Shown in pieces: positions 45,624 to 54,993 of a DNA stretch of 64,000 nucleotides. Within the stretch, counting starts at the first letter, position 1. Every line of letters starts with the position of its first letter. Made by a program: the position numbers and the translations under genes. The notes under the pieces were generated by a model. That model saw nothing but the letters and a program-made list of their open reading frames with translations. It was not told the DNA's origin and made no database searches. Source of the stretch: Cyclobacteriaceae bacterium (GTDB lineage Bacteria; Bacteroidota; Bacteroidia; Cytophagales; Cyclobacteriaceae). The stretch covers positions 1 through 64,000 of the forward strand of contig JAHEGY010000001.1 of the NCBI GenBank assembly GCA_024644875.1. Direction: 5' to 3'.

Positions 45624-46952
45624 TTGGATATCGTATTAGATAAAAGCACAGCCACTGAAGGCCAAATTAAAATTACACTAAAGGAAAAAGATTATCAACC
45701 CAAAGTTGAAGAAAAAGTAAAAGATTATTCAAAGAAGGCGACTATCAAAGGTTTCCGCCCCGGAAAAGTGCCACCCGGTTTGATCAGAAAGTTATATGGG
45801 AAATCGATCCTCGTCGAGGAAATCAATGAAATTCTCTCCAAATCTATCACAGAATACATAAAGGAAAATAAGATCAAGTTAATAGGGGAACCCTTACCCA
45901 ACCATGATAAAACAGCTACCATCGATTGGGATAATCAGAAGGAATTTGAATTCGAATACGAGATCGGCCTGGTTTCAGAATTTGATTTAAATCTTGCGCA
46001 GAAGATAAAAGCCTATGAGATCCAGGCTGATAAAAAAACTATTGACACAACGCTTGAGAGTATAAAAAAGCAGTACGGTAACTACTCCGAACCTGATGAA
46101 GTTCAGGAAGGCGATGATCTGATGGGAGAATTGACCCAGGAATCCAGTGGTTACAAAGAAGAGATCTGGATTACTGCGAACCAGATTAAACCTAAAGAAG
46201 CTAAAAAATTCATTGGCCTCAAAAAGGAGGATATTATTGAAATCGATCCCAAAAAGATCTTTGTGGATGATGCCACAGCTTCAACAATTCTGAGAAAATC
46301 AGATGAGGAGATTAAAAAATTCAAAGGTTTATTCACGTTCAAGATCAATAAGATCAACAGGGTGGAAAACGCAGAAATAAACCAGGAGCTTTTCGATAAG
46401 GTATTTGGAAAAGATGCGGTGAAGTCAGAAGAAGAGTTCATGAGTAAACTGAAAGAAACCCTGGAAAAAAATTACAACCAGGAAGCTAAAACGTTTACTC
46501 AGAAATTAATTCAGGACAAGATCCTCGATTCAACGAAAATTGAAGTTCCGGATGCTTTCTATAAAAAATGGATACTTGCATCCAACAAGGATAAAATAAC
46601 TGAAGAGACACTGGACAAGGATTTCGAAAACTATATTAAGGAGTTAAAGTGGAGTCTTGTGGTAAACAAAGTGGCTGAAGAAAACGACATCAAAGTTGAA
46701 CATCCTGATGTTGTGGCCAGCGCCAAGGAAATGATCATGGCACAATTTGCCTCTTATGGGATGACGGATAATATGAGTGAGAACCTGGATTCATTTGCTG
46801 AGAATTATCTGCAGGGTAATGACGGGCAAAATTACATGAATACATTCAACAAGGTACGAAATGACAAGATAATGGATTTCATTTATGAAAAGGTGGATAT
46901 TTCCTTCAAAAAAGTGAAACCGGATGAATTTTCGAAGATTGTGTCGAACTAA
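45624..46952 (+). CDS. tig: Trigger factor
   Basis: A 442-residue ribosome-associated chaperone. The N-terminal ribosome-binding domain contains the signature IKGFRPGKVPPGLIRKLYG (about residues 39-57). A degenerate PPIase-like middle part (about 150-245; NYSEPDEVQEGDDLMGE) and a long helical C-terminal arm region follow. The start is TTG at 45624 (MDIVLDKSTATEGQIKI), which aligns with the short N-terminus of Bacteroidota trigger factors; no in-frame ATG precedes the signature. The group tig, clpP, clpX is the usual arrangement for coupling folding and degradation. Confidence 0.92.
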   Translation: MDIVLDKSTATEGQIKITLKEKDYQPKVEEKVKDYSKKATIKGFRPGKVPPGLIRKLYGKSILVEEINEILSKSITEYIKENKIKLIGEPLPNHDKTATIDWDNQKEFEFEYEIGLVSEFDLNLAQKIKAYEIQADKKTIDTTLESIKKQYGNYSEPDEVQEGDDLMGELTQESSGYKEEIWITANQIKPKEAKKFIGLKKEDIIEIDPKKIFVDDATASTILRKSDEEIKKFKGLFTFKINKINRVENAEINQELFDKVFGKDAVKSEEEFMSKLKETLEKNYNQEAKTFTQKLIQDKILDSTKIEVPDAFYKKWILASNKDKITEETLDKDFENYIKELKWSLVVNKVAEENDIKVEHPDVVASAKEMIMAQFASYGMTDNMSENLDSFAENYLQGNDGQNYMNTFNKVRNDKIMDFIYEKVDISFKKVKPDEFSKIVSN

Positions 46953-46977
46953 ATGAGGATCTGAATTGTTTATAGAT

Positions 46978-47008
46978 AAAGTCCTTTTTATTGAAGGGCT
47001 TTTTTTTT
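46978..47008 (+). terminator. Intrinsic terminator between tig and clpP
   Basis: AAAGTCCTT (46978-46986) pairs with AAGGGCTTT (46994-47002), with one T-G wobble, around a 7-base loop, and is followed by further Ts to 47008. It separates tig transcription from clpP and shows that the in-frame codons upstream of 47038 are not part of ClpP. Confidence 0.75.
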
Positions 47009-47037
47009 ATAATTGGAGCAATAAAACAGGCAATAAT

Positions 47038-47709
47038 ATGTTAAATAAAGAAGAATTCAGAAAATACGCAGTTAAGGGGCAAAACGTTAGCGGCGCTGCT
47101 TTTGACAAATATGTTCAATCAGTAGATAATATGACCAGGGCAGTTATCGAAGAAAGACCTACCAATTTCCGTGAAATTGATGTCTTCTCCAGGTTAATCA
47201 TGGACAGGATCATCTTTCTTGGGCTCCCGGTTGATGACAATATTGCCAATATCATTACGGCGCAATTGTTATTCCTGGAATCCGTCGATTCTCAAAAAGA
47301 TGTTTTACTTTATGTCAATAGTCCCGGGGGCTCTGTTTATGCCGGACTAGGCATCTATGACACCATGCAGCTTGTTACTCCCGATGTAAGCACAATTTGT
47401 ACCGGCCTGGCAGCATCTATGGCTGCTGTATTGTTAGCTGGCGGTGCAAAGGGTAAAAGGTCTGCGCTTCCTCATTCCAGGATCATGATCCACCAGCCAA
47501 TGAGTGGCATGCAGGGACAGGCTTCGGACATGGAAATATCTCTAAAACAAACGCTTTCCGTAAAGAAAGATTTATACAATATTTTATCCAAGCATAGCGG
47601 AAAAACGTATGATCAAATAGAAAAAGACTCTGATAGAGATTTTTGGCTTAAAGCTGAGGACGCCAAAAAATACGGATTGATTGACGAAGTATTAGAGAAG
47701 CGTAAATAA
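47038..47709 (+). CDS. clpP: ATP-dependent Clp protease proteolytic subunit
   Basis: A 223-residue serine protease forming the tetradecameric Clp chamber. The catalytic serine is Ser127 in [16 protein letters not shown] and the catalytic histidine His152 in [11 protein letters not shown], with the aspartate in the C-terminal part ([21 protein letters not shown] region). The ATG at 47038 is chosen because the open frame in front, with a TTG at 46966, is occupied by the terminator hairpin. The gene is followed by clpX after 11 bases; the two are surely co-transcribed. Confidence 0.95.
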   Translation: MLNKEEFRKYAVKGQNVSGAAFDKYVQSVDNMTRAVIEERPTNFREIDVFSRLIMDRIIFLGLPVDDNIANIITAQLLFLESVDSQKDVLLYVNSPGGSVYAGLGIYDTMQLVTPDVSTICTGLAASMAAVLLAGGAKGKRSALPHSRIMIHQPMSGMQGQASDMEISLKQTLSVKKDLYNILSKHSGKTYDQIEKDSDRDFWLKAEDAKKYGLIDEVLEKRK

Positions 47710-47720
47710 AAAAGATAACC

Positions 47721-48959
47721 ATGGCACAAGTATCCTGTTCATTTTGTGGGAGAAGTAAGAAAGATGTTGATCTGATGGTCTCGGGAATAAATTCCCATAT
47801 ATGCAATTATTGTATTGACCAGGCCTATCAGATCCTGATGGAGGAGAAGAAGATCAAGGAAGACGGGCAAAAACCTACTTTTAATTTGATAAAGCCTTTT
47901 GAAATGAAGGAATTCCTGGATCAGTTTGTAGTAGGACAAGATGAAGCAAAAAAGGTAATTTCAGTAGCTGTATATAATCACTATAAAAGGTTGATGCAGC
48001 CCATAAAAGACGAAGAGGATGATGTGGTAATCGAAAAATCCAACATTATTATGGTGGGCGAAACCGGTACGGGAAAGACCTATCTTGCCAGAACCCTTGC
48101 CAATATGCTTCAGGTACCTTTCTGTATAGCTGACGCAACGGTTCTTACTGAAGCCGGATACGTTGGAGAAGATGTGGAAAGTATCCTCACACGACTTTTG
48201 CAGGCTTCTAACTATGATGTGGAAGCTGCTGAAAGAGGTATTGTATATGTAGATGAAATAGATAAGATAGCCCGTAAATCTGACAATCCATCTATTACAC
48301 GGGATGTCAGCGGTGAAGGCGTTCAGCAGGCATTGTTAAAGCTTCTTGAAGGAACGGTAGTCAATGTACCTCCTCAGGGTGGAAGAAAACATCCTGACCA
48401 GAAAATGATCGCTGTAAACACAGAGAATATCCTGTTTATTTGTGGTGGTGCCTTTGACGGTCTTGACAAACACATAGCCAAAAGGATCGATACACGGCCA
48501 TTGGGATTTGCATCAAAATCAGATACGAGTATCAGGCATGAATTAGATAAAGATAATCTATATAAATATGTAAATGCTGTAGACCTGAAGTCCTACGGTC
48601 TTATTCCTGAATTAATAGGCCGCCTGCCCGTTGTTGCTCATCTAGATCCCCTTGGACGAAAAACCTTAAGGAAGATCCTGACAGAACCAAAGAATGCCTT
48701 GACCAAGCAATATAAGAAGTTGTTTGATATGGAAGGCATAAAGCTCGAATTTCAACCTGCCGCTCTTGACTATATCGTCGATAAATCCATCGAATATAAA
48801 TTAGGCGCCAGGGGTTTAAGGTCCATCTGCGAAACTATAATCACTGATGCTATGTTTAAACTACCTTCAACAAAAAATGTGAAGGACTTTACGATAAGTA
48901 AGGATTATGCGATAGAGAAATTTGAGAAGTCAAAATTCAAGAAACTCAAGGTCGCCTAA
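47721..48959 (+). CDS. clpX: ATP-dependent Clp protease ATP-binding subunit
   Basis: A 412-residue AAA+ unfoldase that recognises and feeds substrates to ClpP. The N-terminal zinc-binding domain has two CxxC pairs (CSFCGR ... CNYC). Walker A is [11 protein letters not shown] (about residues 112-122), Walker B is [11 protein letters not shown], and the pore loop is GYVGEDVES. The ClpP-contact IGF-like loop region lies around [13 protein letters not shown], and sensor II is GARGLRS. The stop lies 7 bases from the convergent lpxB stop. Confidence 0.96.
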   Translation: MAQVSCSFCGRSKKDVDLMVSGINSHICNYCIDQAYQILMEEKKIKEDGQKPTFNLIKPFEMKEFLDQFVVGQDEAKKVISVAVYNHYKRLMQPIKDEEDDVVIEKSNIIMVGETGTGKTYLARTLANMLQVPFCIADATVLTEAGYVGEDVESILTRLLQASNYDVEAAERGIVYVDEIDKIARKSDNPSITRDVSGEGVQQALLKLLEGTVVNVPPQGGRKHPDQKMIAVNTENILFICGGAFDGLDKHIAKRIDTRPLGFASKSDTSIRHELDKDNLYKYVNAVDLKSYGLIPELIGRLPVVAHLDPLGRKTLRKILTEPKNALTKQYKKLFDMEGIKLEFQPAALDYIVDKSIEYKLGARGLRSICETIITDAMFKLPSTKNVKDFTISKDYAIEKFEKSKFKKLKVA

Positions 48960-48966
48960 ACTTAGC

Positions 48967-50085
48967 CTAGTTGCCCTTTAAATATTTTATCATCAGATCT
49001 GCAGCCTTATCTGAAACCGGTTCATTGCCCAGGATATTTCTGATCTCATCATAATTGGTATAGATACGGTCTCTATAAGTAGCATCATTTAAAAGCTTAT
49101 GCATTTCGTCATTCAGGTGTTCCCTGGTCAGGTTTTTCTGTATAAGTTCCCTGACAACTTCACGGCCTGCAATAAGATTTACAAGGGATATAAATTTGAC
49201 TTTAATAACCATCCTGACTATTAATACCGTTATCGGAGAATTTGACCTATAGATCACCACCTGTGGAATATTCCAAAGCGCCGTTTCCAATGTGGCTGTC
49301 CCGGAAGTTACAACTGCAGCATGAGCAAAAGCAAGCACATCGTAAGTGCGATCAAACACAATTGCAATATTAGGAACCTCTTTCACACCTGAATACAATT
49401 TCTGGGGGATGGATTTTATCCCGCCCAGAATAAACTGGGTGTCAGGAAAATCAGAGGCTAAATCGATCAGATTGGGAAGAATACTTTCTAATTCCTGCTT
49501 TCTGCTCCCAGGCAGTATCGCTACATATTTTTCCTTATTAAATATCCTGGGATCCTCAAGAAAAGACTGGTCTGCCTTATGCTGGTTTACGGCATCAATA
49601 ACCGGATTGCCTACATAATCCACTTCAAAGTCATAGTTCAGATAAAATTCTTTTTCAAATGGCAGGATAACGAACATCCTGTTGACAATCCTTTTTATAT
49701 TCTTGGCACGACTTGTATACCAGGCCCAGACTTTAGGAGAGATATAGTAATAAGTTTTAATGTTTTTTTTACTTAAGAAGGAGGCCATTTTGAGGTTGAA
49801 ACCGGCAAAATCTATTAATATAACAACATTGGGATTATATTCCATGATGTCATGCCGGCAGTGCTTCAGGTTTTTCAGTATTTTTCTGAAGTATATCAAT
49901 ACTTCAAAAAATCCCATAAAGGCCATATCATTGTAATGCACGACCAGTTCAGCACCAGCCTCCTGCATATATTCTCCCCCCCAGCAGCGGAATGTCGCGT
50001 CAGGATCTCTTTTCTTGAGTGATTTTATCAGGTTGGACCCGTGAAGGTCTCCAGATCTTTCACCAGCTATCAGATAATAACGCAT
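48967..50085 (-). CDS. lpxB: Lipid-A-disaccharide synthase
   Basis: A 372-residue GT19 glycosyltransferase that condenses UDP-2,3-diacylglucosamine with lipid X in lipid A synthesis at the inner membrane. The N-terminal YYLIAGERSGDLHGSNLIKSL and the MGFFEVL motif (about residue 57) are diagnostic, as is YYISPKVWAWYTSRAKNIKR. The later AAVVTSGTATLETAL lines the nucleotide site. The gene follows the QueD/PTPS gene by 12 bases, so the pair is probably one transcript driven from the box at 50549-50556. Confidence 0.94.
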   Translation of the reverse strand: MRYYLIAGERSGDLHGSNLIKSLKKRDPDATFRCWGGEYMQEAGAELVVHYNDMAFMGFFEVLIYFRKILKNLKHCRHDIMEYNPNVVILIDFAGFNLKMASFLSKKNIKTYYYISPKVWAWYTSRAKNIKRIVNRMFVILPFEKEFYLNYDFEVDYVGNPVIDAVNQHKADQSFLEDPRIFNKEKYVAILPGSRKQELESILPNLIDLASDFPDTQFILGGIKSIPQKLYSGVKEVPNIAIVFDRTYDVLAFAHAAVVTSGTATLETALWNIPQVVIYRSNSPITVLIVRMVIKVKFISLVNLIAGREVVRELIQKNLTREHLNDEMHKLLNDATYRDRIYTNYDEIRNILGNEPVSDKAADLMIKYLKGN

Positions 50086-50097
50086 TAAAATAATTTA

Positions 50098-50526
50098 TTA
50101 TTCACCATAGTACTCCGCATAACTGGTTGGGGTTTCGTATAATTTTAAGGCTTGCAGGGAAGCCCTGCCATCAGATTTTTGTTTAATCAGAGGAAACAGG
50201 ATATTCCAAAATTCAATGATCAGGTTTTCACAACTTGTAAGCTTATCCTTCATAAATGGCACATCCAGGTTGAGGTTCTTATGATCCACCGCTTCCAGGA
50301 CTTCGTTTTTAACGATCTCCTTGAGATCTTTGAAATTCATTACAAATCCGGTATCCGGATCAAGGTCTCCTTTTATTGTCACAAACAGATCGAAATTATG
50401 GCCGTGCCAGTTTTTATTAGCACAAGGTCCGAACACTTCCTCATTCTTCCCTTCACTCCAATTCGGATTATATAGCTTATGGGCTGCACAAAAATGAACT
50501 TGTTTGGTGATATAAACCATTCTCAT
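50098..50526 (-). CDS. queD: 6-carboxytetrahydropterin synthase / PTPS-family protein
   Basis: A 142-residue T-fold enzyme. The zinc ligands are His16 (HFCAAHKLYN), His41 and His43 (NWHGHNF), and the catalytic cysteine is Cys35. The spacing Cys-x5-His-x-His is that of 6-pyruvoyl-tetrahydropterin synthases and of some QueD enzymes, while E. coli QueD has Cys-x3-His, so the queuosine role is likely but not certain. The glutamate binding the pterin near the C-terminus is present (LKLYETPTSYAEYYGE). The starts MRMVY (50526) or MVY (50520) are both possible. It is followed closely by lpxB. Confidence 0.87.
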   Translation of the reverse strand: MRMVYITKQVHFCAAHKLYNPNWSEGKNEEVFGPCANKNWHGHNFDLFVTIKGDLDPDTGFVMNFKDLKEIVKNEVLEAVDHKNLNLDVPFMKDKLTSCENLIIEFWNILFPLIKQKSDGRASLQALKLYETPTSYAEYYGE

Positions 50527-50548
50527 TATATTTTTGTAATTACTGGTG

Positions 50549-50556
50549 CAAATATA
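50549..50556 (-). promoter_or_regulatory. -7 box (TAnnTTTG) for queD-lpxB
   Basis: On the reverse strand TATATTTG followed by CA matches the -7 consensus exactly, 23 bases upstream of the queD ATG at 50526. A TTG lies 17 bases further upstream. The box falls in the frame that would have to be coding if hldD began at 50546, and so supports the downstream hldD start at 50609. Confidence 0.55.
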
Positions 50557-50608
50557 CGAAGAAACATGGCCACCAATAATTCATTTTAACAATCAAAAAG
50601 CAATCATT

Positions 50609-51571
50609 ATGATTATTGTCACCGGAGCGGCAGGATTTATTGGATGTCAGCTGATCAAAAAGCTGAACTCAGAAAATTTCAATGCGATTATCGCTGTTGA
50701 TAAATTTGATAATCCAGTGAAAAATGATCACCTGAAGGATCTTAAAATATTCGAGCGCGTTGACCGGGATTTGTTTTTCGACTGGATTGTTGAAAACAAT
50801 GAGCAAATTGAATTCATATTCCATATAGGTGCCCGGACAGACACTGCTGAATTCGACAGATCAGTTTTTGATAAACTAAATACCGGATACTCAAAAAAAA
50901 TCTGGAAATGCTGTGTTGATTATCAGATCCCCTTGATCTATGCTTCTTCAGCTGCTACTTATGGACTGGGTGAACAAGGATATGTCGATAGTGAAGAAAT
51001 CATCCCTTCCCTGAGGCCCCTGAATCCTTATGGTGATTCTAAAAATGATTTTGATGCCTGGGCCATATCACAAAAGGAAAAACCATTTTACTGGGCAGGC
51101 TTGAAGTTCTTTAACGTTTATGGGGCCCATGAAGACCACAAGGGCCGTATGGCATCGGTAATATGGCATGCTTTTCACCAGATAAAGAAAACAGGGAAGA
51201 TGAAACTCTTCAGGTCTCATAATCCTGATTATCGGGATGGAGAACAGAAAAGGGACTTTGTATTTGTTCAGGACGTTGTGGACGTCTGTTATTTTCTGAT
51301 GCGTCTGAGAAAACATTCAGGGATCTATAATCTTGGAAGCGGCAAAGCCAGGACCTTCCTTGATCTTACCCGGCAGGTCTTCAGATCTATGGGCATAGAG
51401 GAAAATATCGAATTCATAGATACTCCTGAAGATATACGCGATAAGTATCAGTATTTCACAGAAGCAAATATGGATAAACTGCGGGCAATAGGCTATATTC
51501 CTGAATTCACCTCCCTGGAACTGGGAATAGACCAATATGTAAAAGAATACCTGAAGCCGAAATACGGATAA
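50609..51571 (+). CDS. hldD: ADP-L-glycero-D-manno-heptose 6-epimerase
   Basis: A 320-residue extended SDR enzyme that makes the L-glycero heptose donor for the LPS core. The NADP-binding motif VTGAAGFIG (residues 4-12) begins right after the chosen ATG at 50609. Also seen are HIGARTDT, SSAATYG with the catalytic serine and the catalytic YxxxK (PYGDSK). A frame open upstream to 50546 would add 21 residues of no family similarity over a promoter box. HldD, LpxB and the absence of a Kdo gene nearby fit scattered LPS genes. Confidence 0.91.
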   Translation: MIIVTGAAGFIGCQLIKKLNSENFNAIIAVDKFDNPVKNDHLKDLKIFERVDRDLFFDWIVENNEQIEFIFHIGARTDTAEFDRSVFDKLNTGYSKKIWKCCVDYQIPLIYASSAATYGLGEQGYVDSEEIIPSLRPLNPYGDSKNDFDAWAISQKEKPFYWAGLKFFNVYGAHEDHKGRMASVIWHAFHQIKKTGKMKLFRSHNPDYRDGEQKRDFVFVQDVVDVCYFLMRLRKHSGIYNLGSGKARTFLDLTRQVFRSMGIEENIEFIDTPEDIRDKYQYFTEANMDKLRAIGYIPEFTSLELGIDQYVKEYLKPKYG

Positions 51572-51761
51572 ATCTTTTCCAGGTCATGCCAATTATCCCT
51601 TGACAAAGGTATAATGAAACCTAATGAGCGGATTTTCAGGTTATTAGAATTGGCAGAAGTCAATATCTCCAGAGACAACAAATTGCTCTATTCATTTATT
51701 ATCTGATCAAATTATTGTAAATTAATCGTGGATTTTATGATTTAGGATATAAAAATCAGAA

Positions 51762-52484
51762 ATGATGAAAAATCATATCACTTTCCTGTTTCTAGTGGTC
51801 CTCTTAATTTATTCTAATTCCCTTTATGCACAATTCGATACCAGGGAAGGCAGGGTTATAAACGACGGTTATCCCGGTGGCATCATCGAAACAGTGAATC
51901 TGGAAAAATCAGATGTCGTTGAAGGATCTTTTTTCATTAATGAATACTGGTCCGTCGGGGATGTTTTATTATATAATGGCAAAGCCATCTCCGGCATGCC
52001 AATGAAATACAATCTACGGGATGAAATGCTTTTATTACTTGATGCAAACAAGATCTCCAGGGTCCTCCGAGATGATGAAATAGAAAAATTCGAGTGGTTC
52101 GATTCAGAACAGAAACAAAATGTCCTTTTTGTGAATTGCATGAATTACAAACTGGAAAATGTTCCCATGGTGGGATTCTTTGAGGTGGTCGCTGAAGGAG
52201 AAGTAGAATTGCTGCTTTTCCGTACATTGATCCTTGATGAAGGGTATTATAGTGTAACCCATGATGCCGGTCAATTAAATGACGAGTATGTGATAAAAGA
52301 ATCCCTATATCTTTCCAGGGAACATGCGCTTCATGAGGTAAAAGGGAAAAAAGAATTATACAATTATTTCGGTGAGCATGCCGATGAGGTGAAAAAATTC
52401 GTTAAGAATAACAATCTGCGATTGAAAAAACCAGTTGAACTTGCCAGGGTGATCGACTATTATAACCGGTTACTGATCCTTTAG
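51762..52484 (+). CDS. Secreted protein of unknown function
   Basis: A 240-residue protein that I do not recognise. An N-terminal signal peptide (FLFLVVLLIYSNSLYAQ) shows export to the periplasm or surface. The mature part alternates short strands with charged residues (YWSVGDVLLYNGKAISGMPMKYNLRDEMLLLLD, then IEKFEWFDSEQKQNVLFVNC) and ends in a helical charged tail. This build is common among Bacteroidota periplasmic proteins encoded next to outer membrane components, but no neighbour suggests a role. It ends 12 bases from the convergent sulfotransferase. Two ATGs (51762, 51765) are tandem. Confidence 0.72.
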   Translation: MMKNHITFLFLVVLLIYSNSLYAQFDTREGRVINDGYPGGIIETVNLEKSDVVEGSFFINEYWSVGDVLLYNGKAISGMPMKYNLRDEMLLLLDANKISRVLRDDEIEKFEWFDSEQKQNVLFVNCMNYKLENVPMVGFFEVVAEGEVELLLFRTLILDEGYYSVTHDAGQLNDEYVIKESLYLSREHALHEVKGKKELYNYFGEHADEVKKFVKNNNLRLKKPVELARVIDYYNRLLIL

Positions 52485-52496
52485 CAATACAAATTC

Positions 52497-53549
52497 TTAT
52501 AATGATTTTAGAATTTGCTTTTCCTCATAGATCTGCTTCAGAAGTTGATCCTGCTTATGCCTTTTCTGTTGATCCTTTTCACTCACTGATTTCAGGAATT
52601 CCTTTTTAAGGATTGAGTTGACATAATCAAATTCACGGATTTGATCAATGGAAAAATTTACTGGTGTTATATGCGTACTGTTCTCAAGCGTATAGCCATA
52701 TTCAAACAACAATTTGCCCGCCACCTTTTCAAAAAGTTCGATTTCGCCCGGGTCCAGTTCCTTTATATACTTATTAAAATTATTTTTCATCAGGGGTTTC
52801 GACAGGTTATGCCACATTTCACCTGAGGCGGCTGTGATCCTGGAATCCTGTGATTCGTAGAATTTCAGGATATTATTTGAGTATTCCAGTCCGATCAATT
52901 CACAAATCCTGTGGATCTCCCGTTGTGGCTGATGTAGAAGATCCTCATATTTTACACGAATTGCCCTGCTTTTTCCGAATTTTTCCACATAGTAATTTGA
53001 GAGCTCCTGATCATCCCGCCACTGCCGGGCCAAATGATACATGTGCTTTTCCCCTACTATGGTCTTTCTAAAACTGAGGGCCACGTCACGTCCATCACGG
53101 ATGAGATGGATATAATAAGGTCTGAATCCATTTTTCTCAAAATAATCTATGAAGTAAACATTGCGCATGCTTTTATTGAACCAATAACGGGCAGAATTCG
53201 CCACAGCGTTTACCTCATGAATCGTCAGGTAGATCCCGAGAAGTGTTCTTTCTTTTGTGTGATGAATGATCTGCCCGGGATCAAACTGGCTGTTCAGCCA
53301 GGGTACCGGATTTCGTTCTACAAAATGACAAATATCCGTTACAAGGTCCCTGAAATTGTCCACTACTGACAAATCTCCATAAAATGACACAATCGGTTCA
53401 AAGGTCTTCAGGATATGGGGGGGATGCGGTGCAAACACGCCTTGCAGCTGGTTCAGCATTACCCTCAGAAGATTAGATCCACTTCTTTGGGTACCAATGA
53501 TCTGCACAGGAACCAGATCCTTCCATACGTCCTTCCTTTTTTCCCTCAT
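52497..53549 (-). CDS. Sulfotransferase
   Basis: A 350-residue cytoplasmic sulfotransferase using PAPS. The 5'-phosphosulfate loop VQIIGTQRSGSNLLRVML (about residues 16-33) and the 3'-phosphate-binding IHLIRDGRDVALSFRKT are clear. Residues from about 290 on form a charged coiled-coil-like tail. It is translationally coupled to the chromate transporter gene, whose stop overlaps its start by four bases (ATGA). The acceptor is unknown. The nearby arylsulfate-sulfotransferase-like lipoproteins and the SusD gene suggest that sulfated glycans or phenols matter in this region, but that is inference. Confidence 0.86.
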   Translation of the reverse strand: MREKRKDVWKDLVPVQIIGTQRSGSNLLRVMLNQLQGVFAPHPPHILKTFEPIVSFYGDLSVVDNFRDLVTDICHFVERNPVPWLNSQFDPGQIIHHTKERTLLGIYLTIHEVNAVANSARYWFNKSMRNVYFIDYFEKNGFRPYYIHLIRDGRDVALSFRKTIVGEKHMYHLARQWRDDQELSNYYVEKFGKSRAIRVKYEDLLHQPQREIHRICELIGLEYSNNILKFYESQDSRITAASGEMWHNLSKPLMKNNFNKYIKELDPGEIELFEKVAGKLLFEYGYTLENSTHITPVNFSIDQIREFDYVNSILKKEFLKSVSEKDQQKRHKQDQLLKQIYEEKQILKSL

Positions 53550-54778
53550 AACGATCCAAAGAATATTCCTGCCAGACCTGCCAATGGTATGATGATCAAT
53601 AAATCTACCTTGAACCGGAATGTCAGGATAAATGCGAGCACAAAAATAATCAATTGAAGTAACTCATGGGGCATTGAACGGATTATTATAAAACAGGCCG
53701 CATAGATCATTCCGATCACTACCGGATGGATCCCTTTAAAAACTGCTTTCAGGAGCGGGGAGTTCTTGAAATAATCAATGAACCTGGAACATATCATAAT
53801 CAGTATTCCCGGGGGCAAGAACATAGCTATGGTGGCCACAACTGCCCCGGCAATGCCAGCTACCTTATACCCAATAAAAGTGGCACTTATCATAATAGGC
53901 CCGGGGGTAATTTGTCCCATGGCTATACCATCTATAAACTCTTTTTCGGTAAGCCATCCAAGGTTCGTAACCACCAGTTCCTGCAACATGGGGATGAATA
54001 CATATCCGCCCCCGAATAAAGTGATGCTGACGAGGCTTAATGTCGAGAAAAGTTTATTTAATAAAAAGAGATTTTCGGGCAAAATACCTTTTGGTATCCA
54101 TGCAGATACAATCACCGACAAAATGAATATAAGTAAGATAGTGAGCCAAAACAAGTTATCTTTTATTTCTTTCCGCAGGATTTCCTGGAAAGATAAGGTA
54201 TTGGTTTGTGGTTCATTTTCATCTTTAATAGATGACCGGAATAAAAGAACCCCGGCTATCCCGCCAAGCAATACCAGTATTAATGTAATATAGAAACCTC
54301 CTATGAAAACGACAAAAGTGAAAGCTATAACTCCCAGAATATATTGTTTATAATCCCGGATATTTTTACGTGTCATATTGATGGAAACTGCCAGAATAAT
54401 GGCCGCCACGGCAGGCAATACCCCATCAAAGAACTTCTGGAACTGAGCGATGTTCCCGAATTTATAATATATGATTGACAAACCCAGTATGAGGAAGAAT
54501 GATGGAAGAACAACTGCAAGCATACTTACTATTCCCCCCTTAACCCCCCTGAGCCGATATCCTATAAAGGTTATCACATTAACAGCTATGGGGCCGGGAA
54601 GTACAGTGGCCAAGGAAATACCGTCCAGGATATCCTCATCTCCGATGGTTTTTCTTTTTTCCACAAGTTCTTTCTGAACGATGGAAATAAGTGCCATAAA
54701 ACCGCCAAAAGCCGTCGATCCGATCTTCAGAAACTTAAAAAACAAATAGGAAAGGCCCGGTTCTTTACTTGGTTTCAC
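53546..54778 (-). CDS. chrA: Chromate/anion transporter, ChrA family (two-domain)
   Basis: A 410-residue CHR-superfamily protein with about 10-12 TM helices in two homologous halves. The first half begins FLKIGSTAFGGFMALISIVQKELVEKR and contains LPGPIAVNVITFIGYRLRG. The second has TLFGGGYVFIPMLQELVV and MGQITPGPIMISATFIGYKVAG. These repeated FGG and GP-x-x-x-x-x-x-FIGY motifs are the family hallmarks. The family exports chromate, and some members probably move sulfate-like anions, which would make sense next to a PAPS-using sulfotransferase. The start is GTG at 54778. Confidence 0.88.
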   Translation of the reverse strand: MKPSKEPGLSYLFFKFLKIGSTAFGGFMALISIVQKELVEKRKTIGDEDILDGISLATVLPGPIAVNVITFIGYRLRGVKGGIVSMLAVVLPSFFLILGLSIIYYKFGNIAQFQKFFDGVLPAVAAIILAVSINMTRKNIRDYKQYILGVIAFTFVVFIGGFYITLILVLLGGIAGVLLFRSSIKDENEPQTNTLSFQEILRKEIKDNLFWLTILLIFILSVIVSAWIPKGILPENLFLLNKLFSTLSLVSITLFGGGYVFIPMLQELVVTNLGWLTEKEFIDGIAMGQITPGPIMISATFIGYKVAGIAGAVVATIAMFLPPGILIMICSRFIDYFKNSPLLKAVFKGIHPVVIGMIYAACFIIIRSMPHELLQLIIFVLAFILTFRFKVDLLIIIPLAGLAGIFFGSL

Positions 54779-54993
54779 CCCGAAACAATTAGTTTAATTC
54801 AACAGGCATGCATTATAGTGAAAATAATATTCATTATAAAGAAGTGTGAGGAATAAGGATGTAGAATAGAATATGTAGTTTAAAGGGTTTTAGTAAAGTC
54901 ATGAAACTGATACCTGTTAATCGGTTAGTTTAATATTTTGACCCTTCAAAAATGGTTAAAATAGTGTGATTTAGTATTTTTATACAATCCAAG

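Noticed and set aside
46966-47037. N-terminal extension of ClpP by 24 codons from a TTG
   Set aside because: The segment is occupied by an intrinsic terminator, and ClpP from the ATG at 47038 already has normal length.
50546-50608. N-terminal extension of HldD by 21 codons
   Set aside because: HldD normally begins a few residues before the GxxGxxG motif, and the extension covers the reverse-strand -7 box for queD.
51588-51655. TGCCAATT / AATTGGCA inverted repeat downstream of hldD
   Set aside because: The arms are separated by more than 50 bases and there is no T-run; chance is likely in AT-rich DNA.
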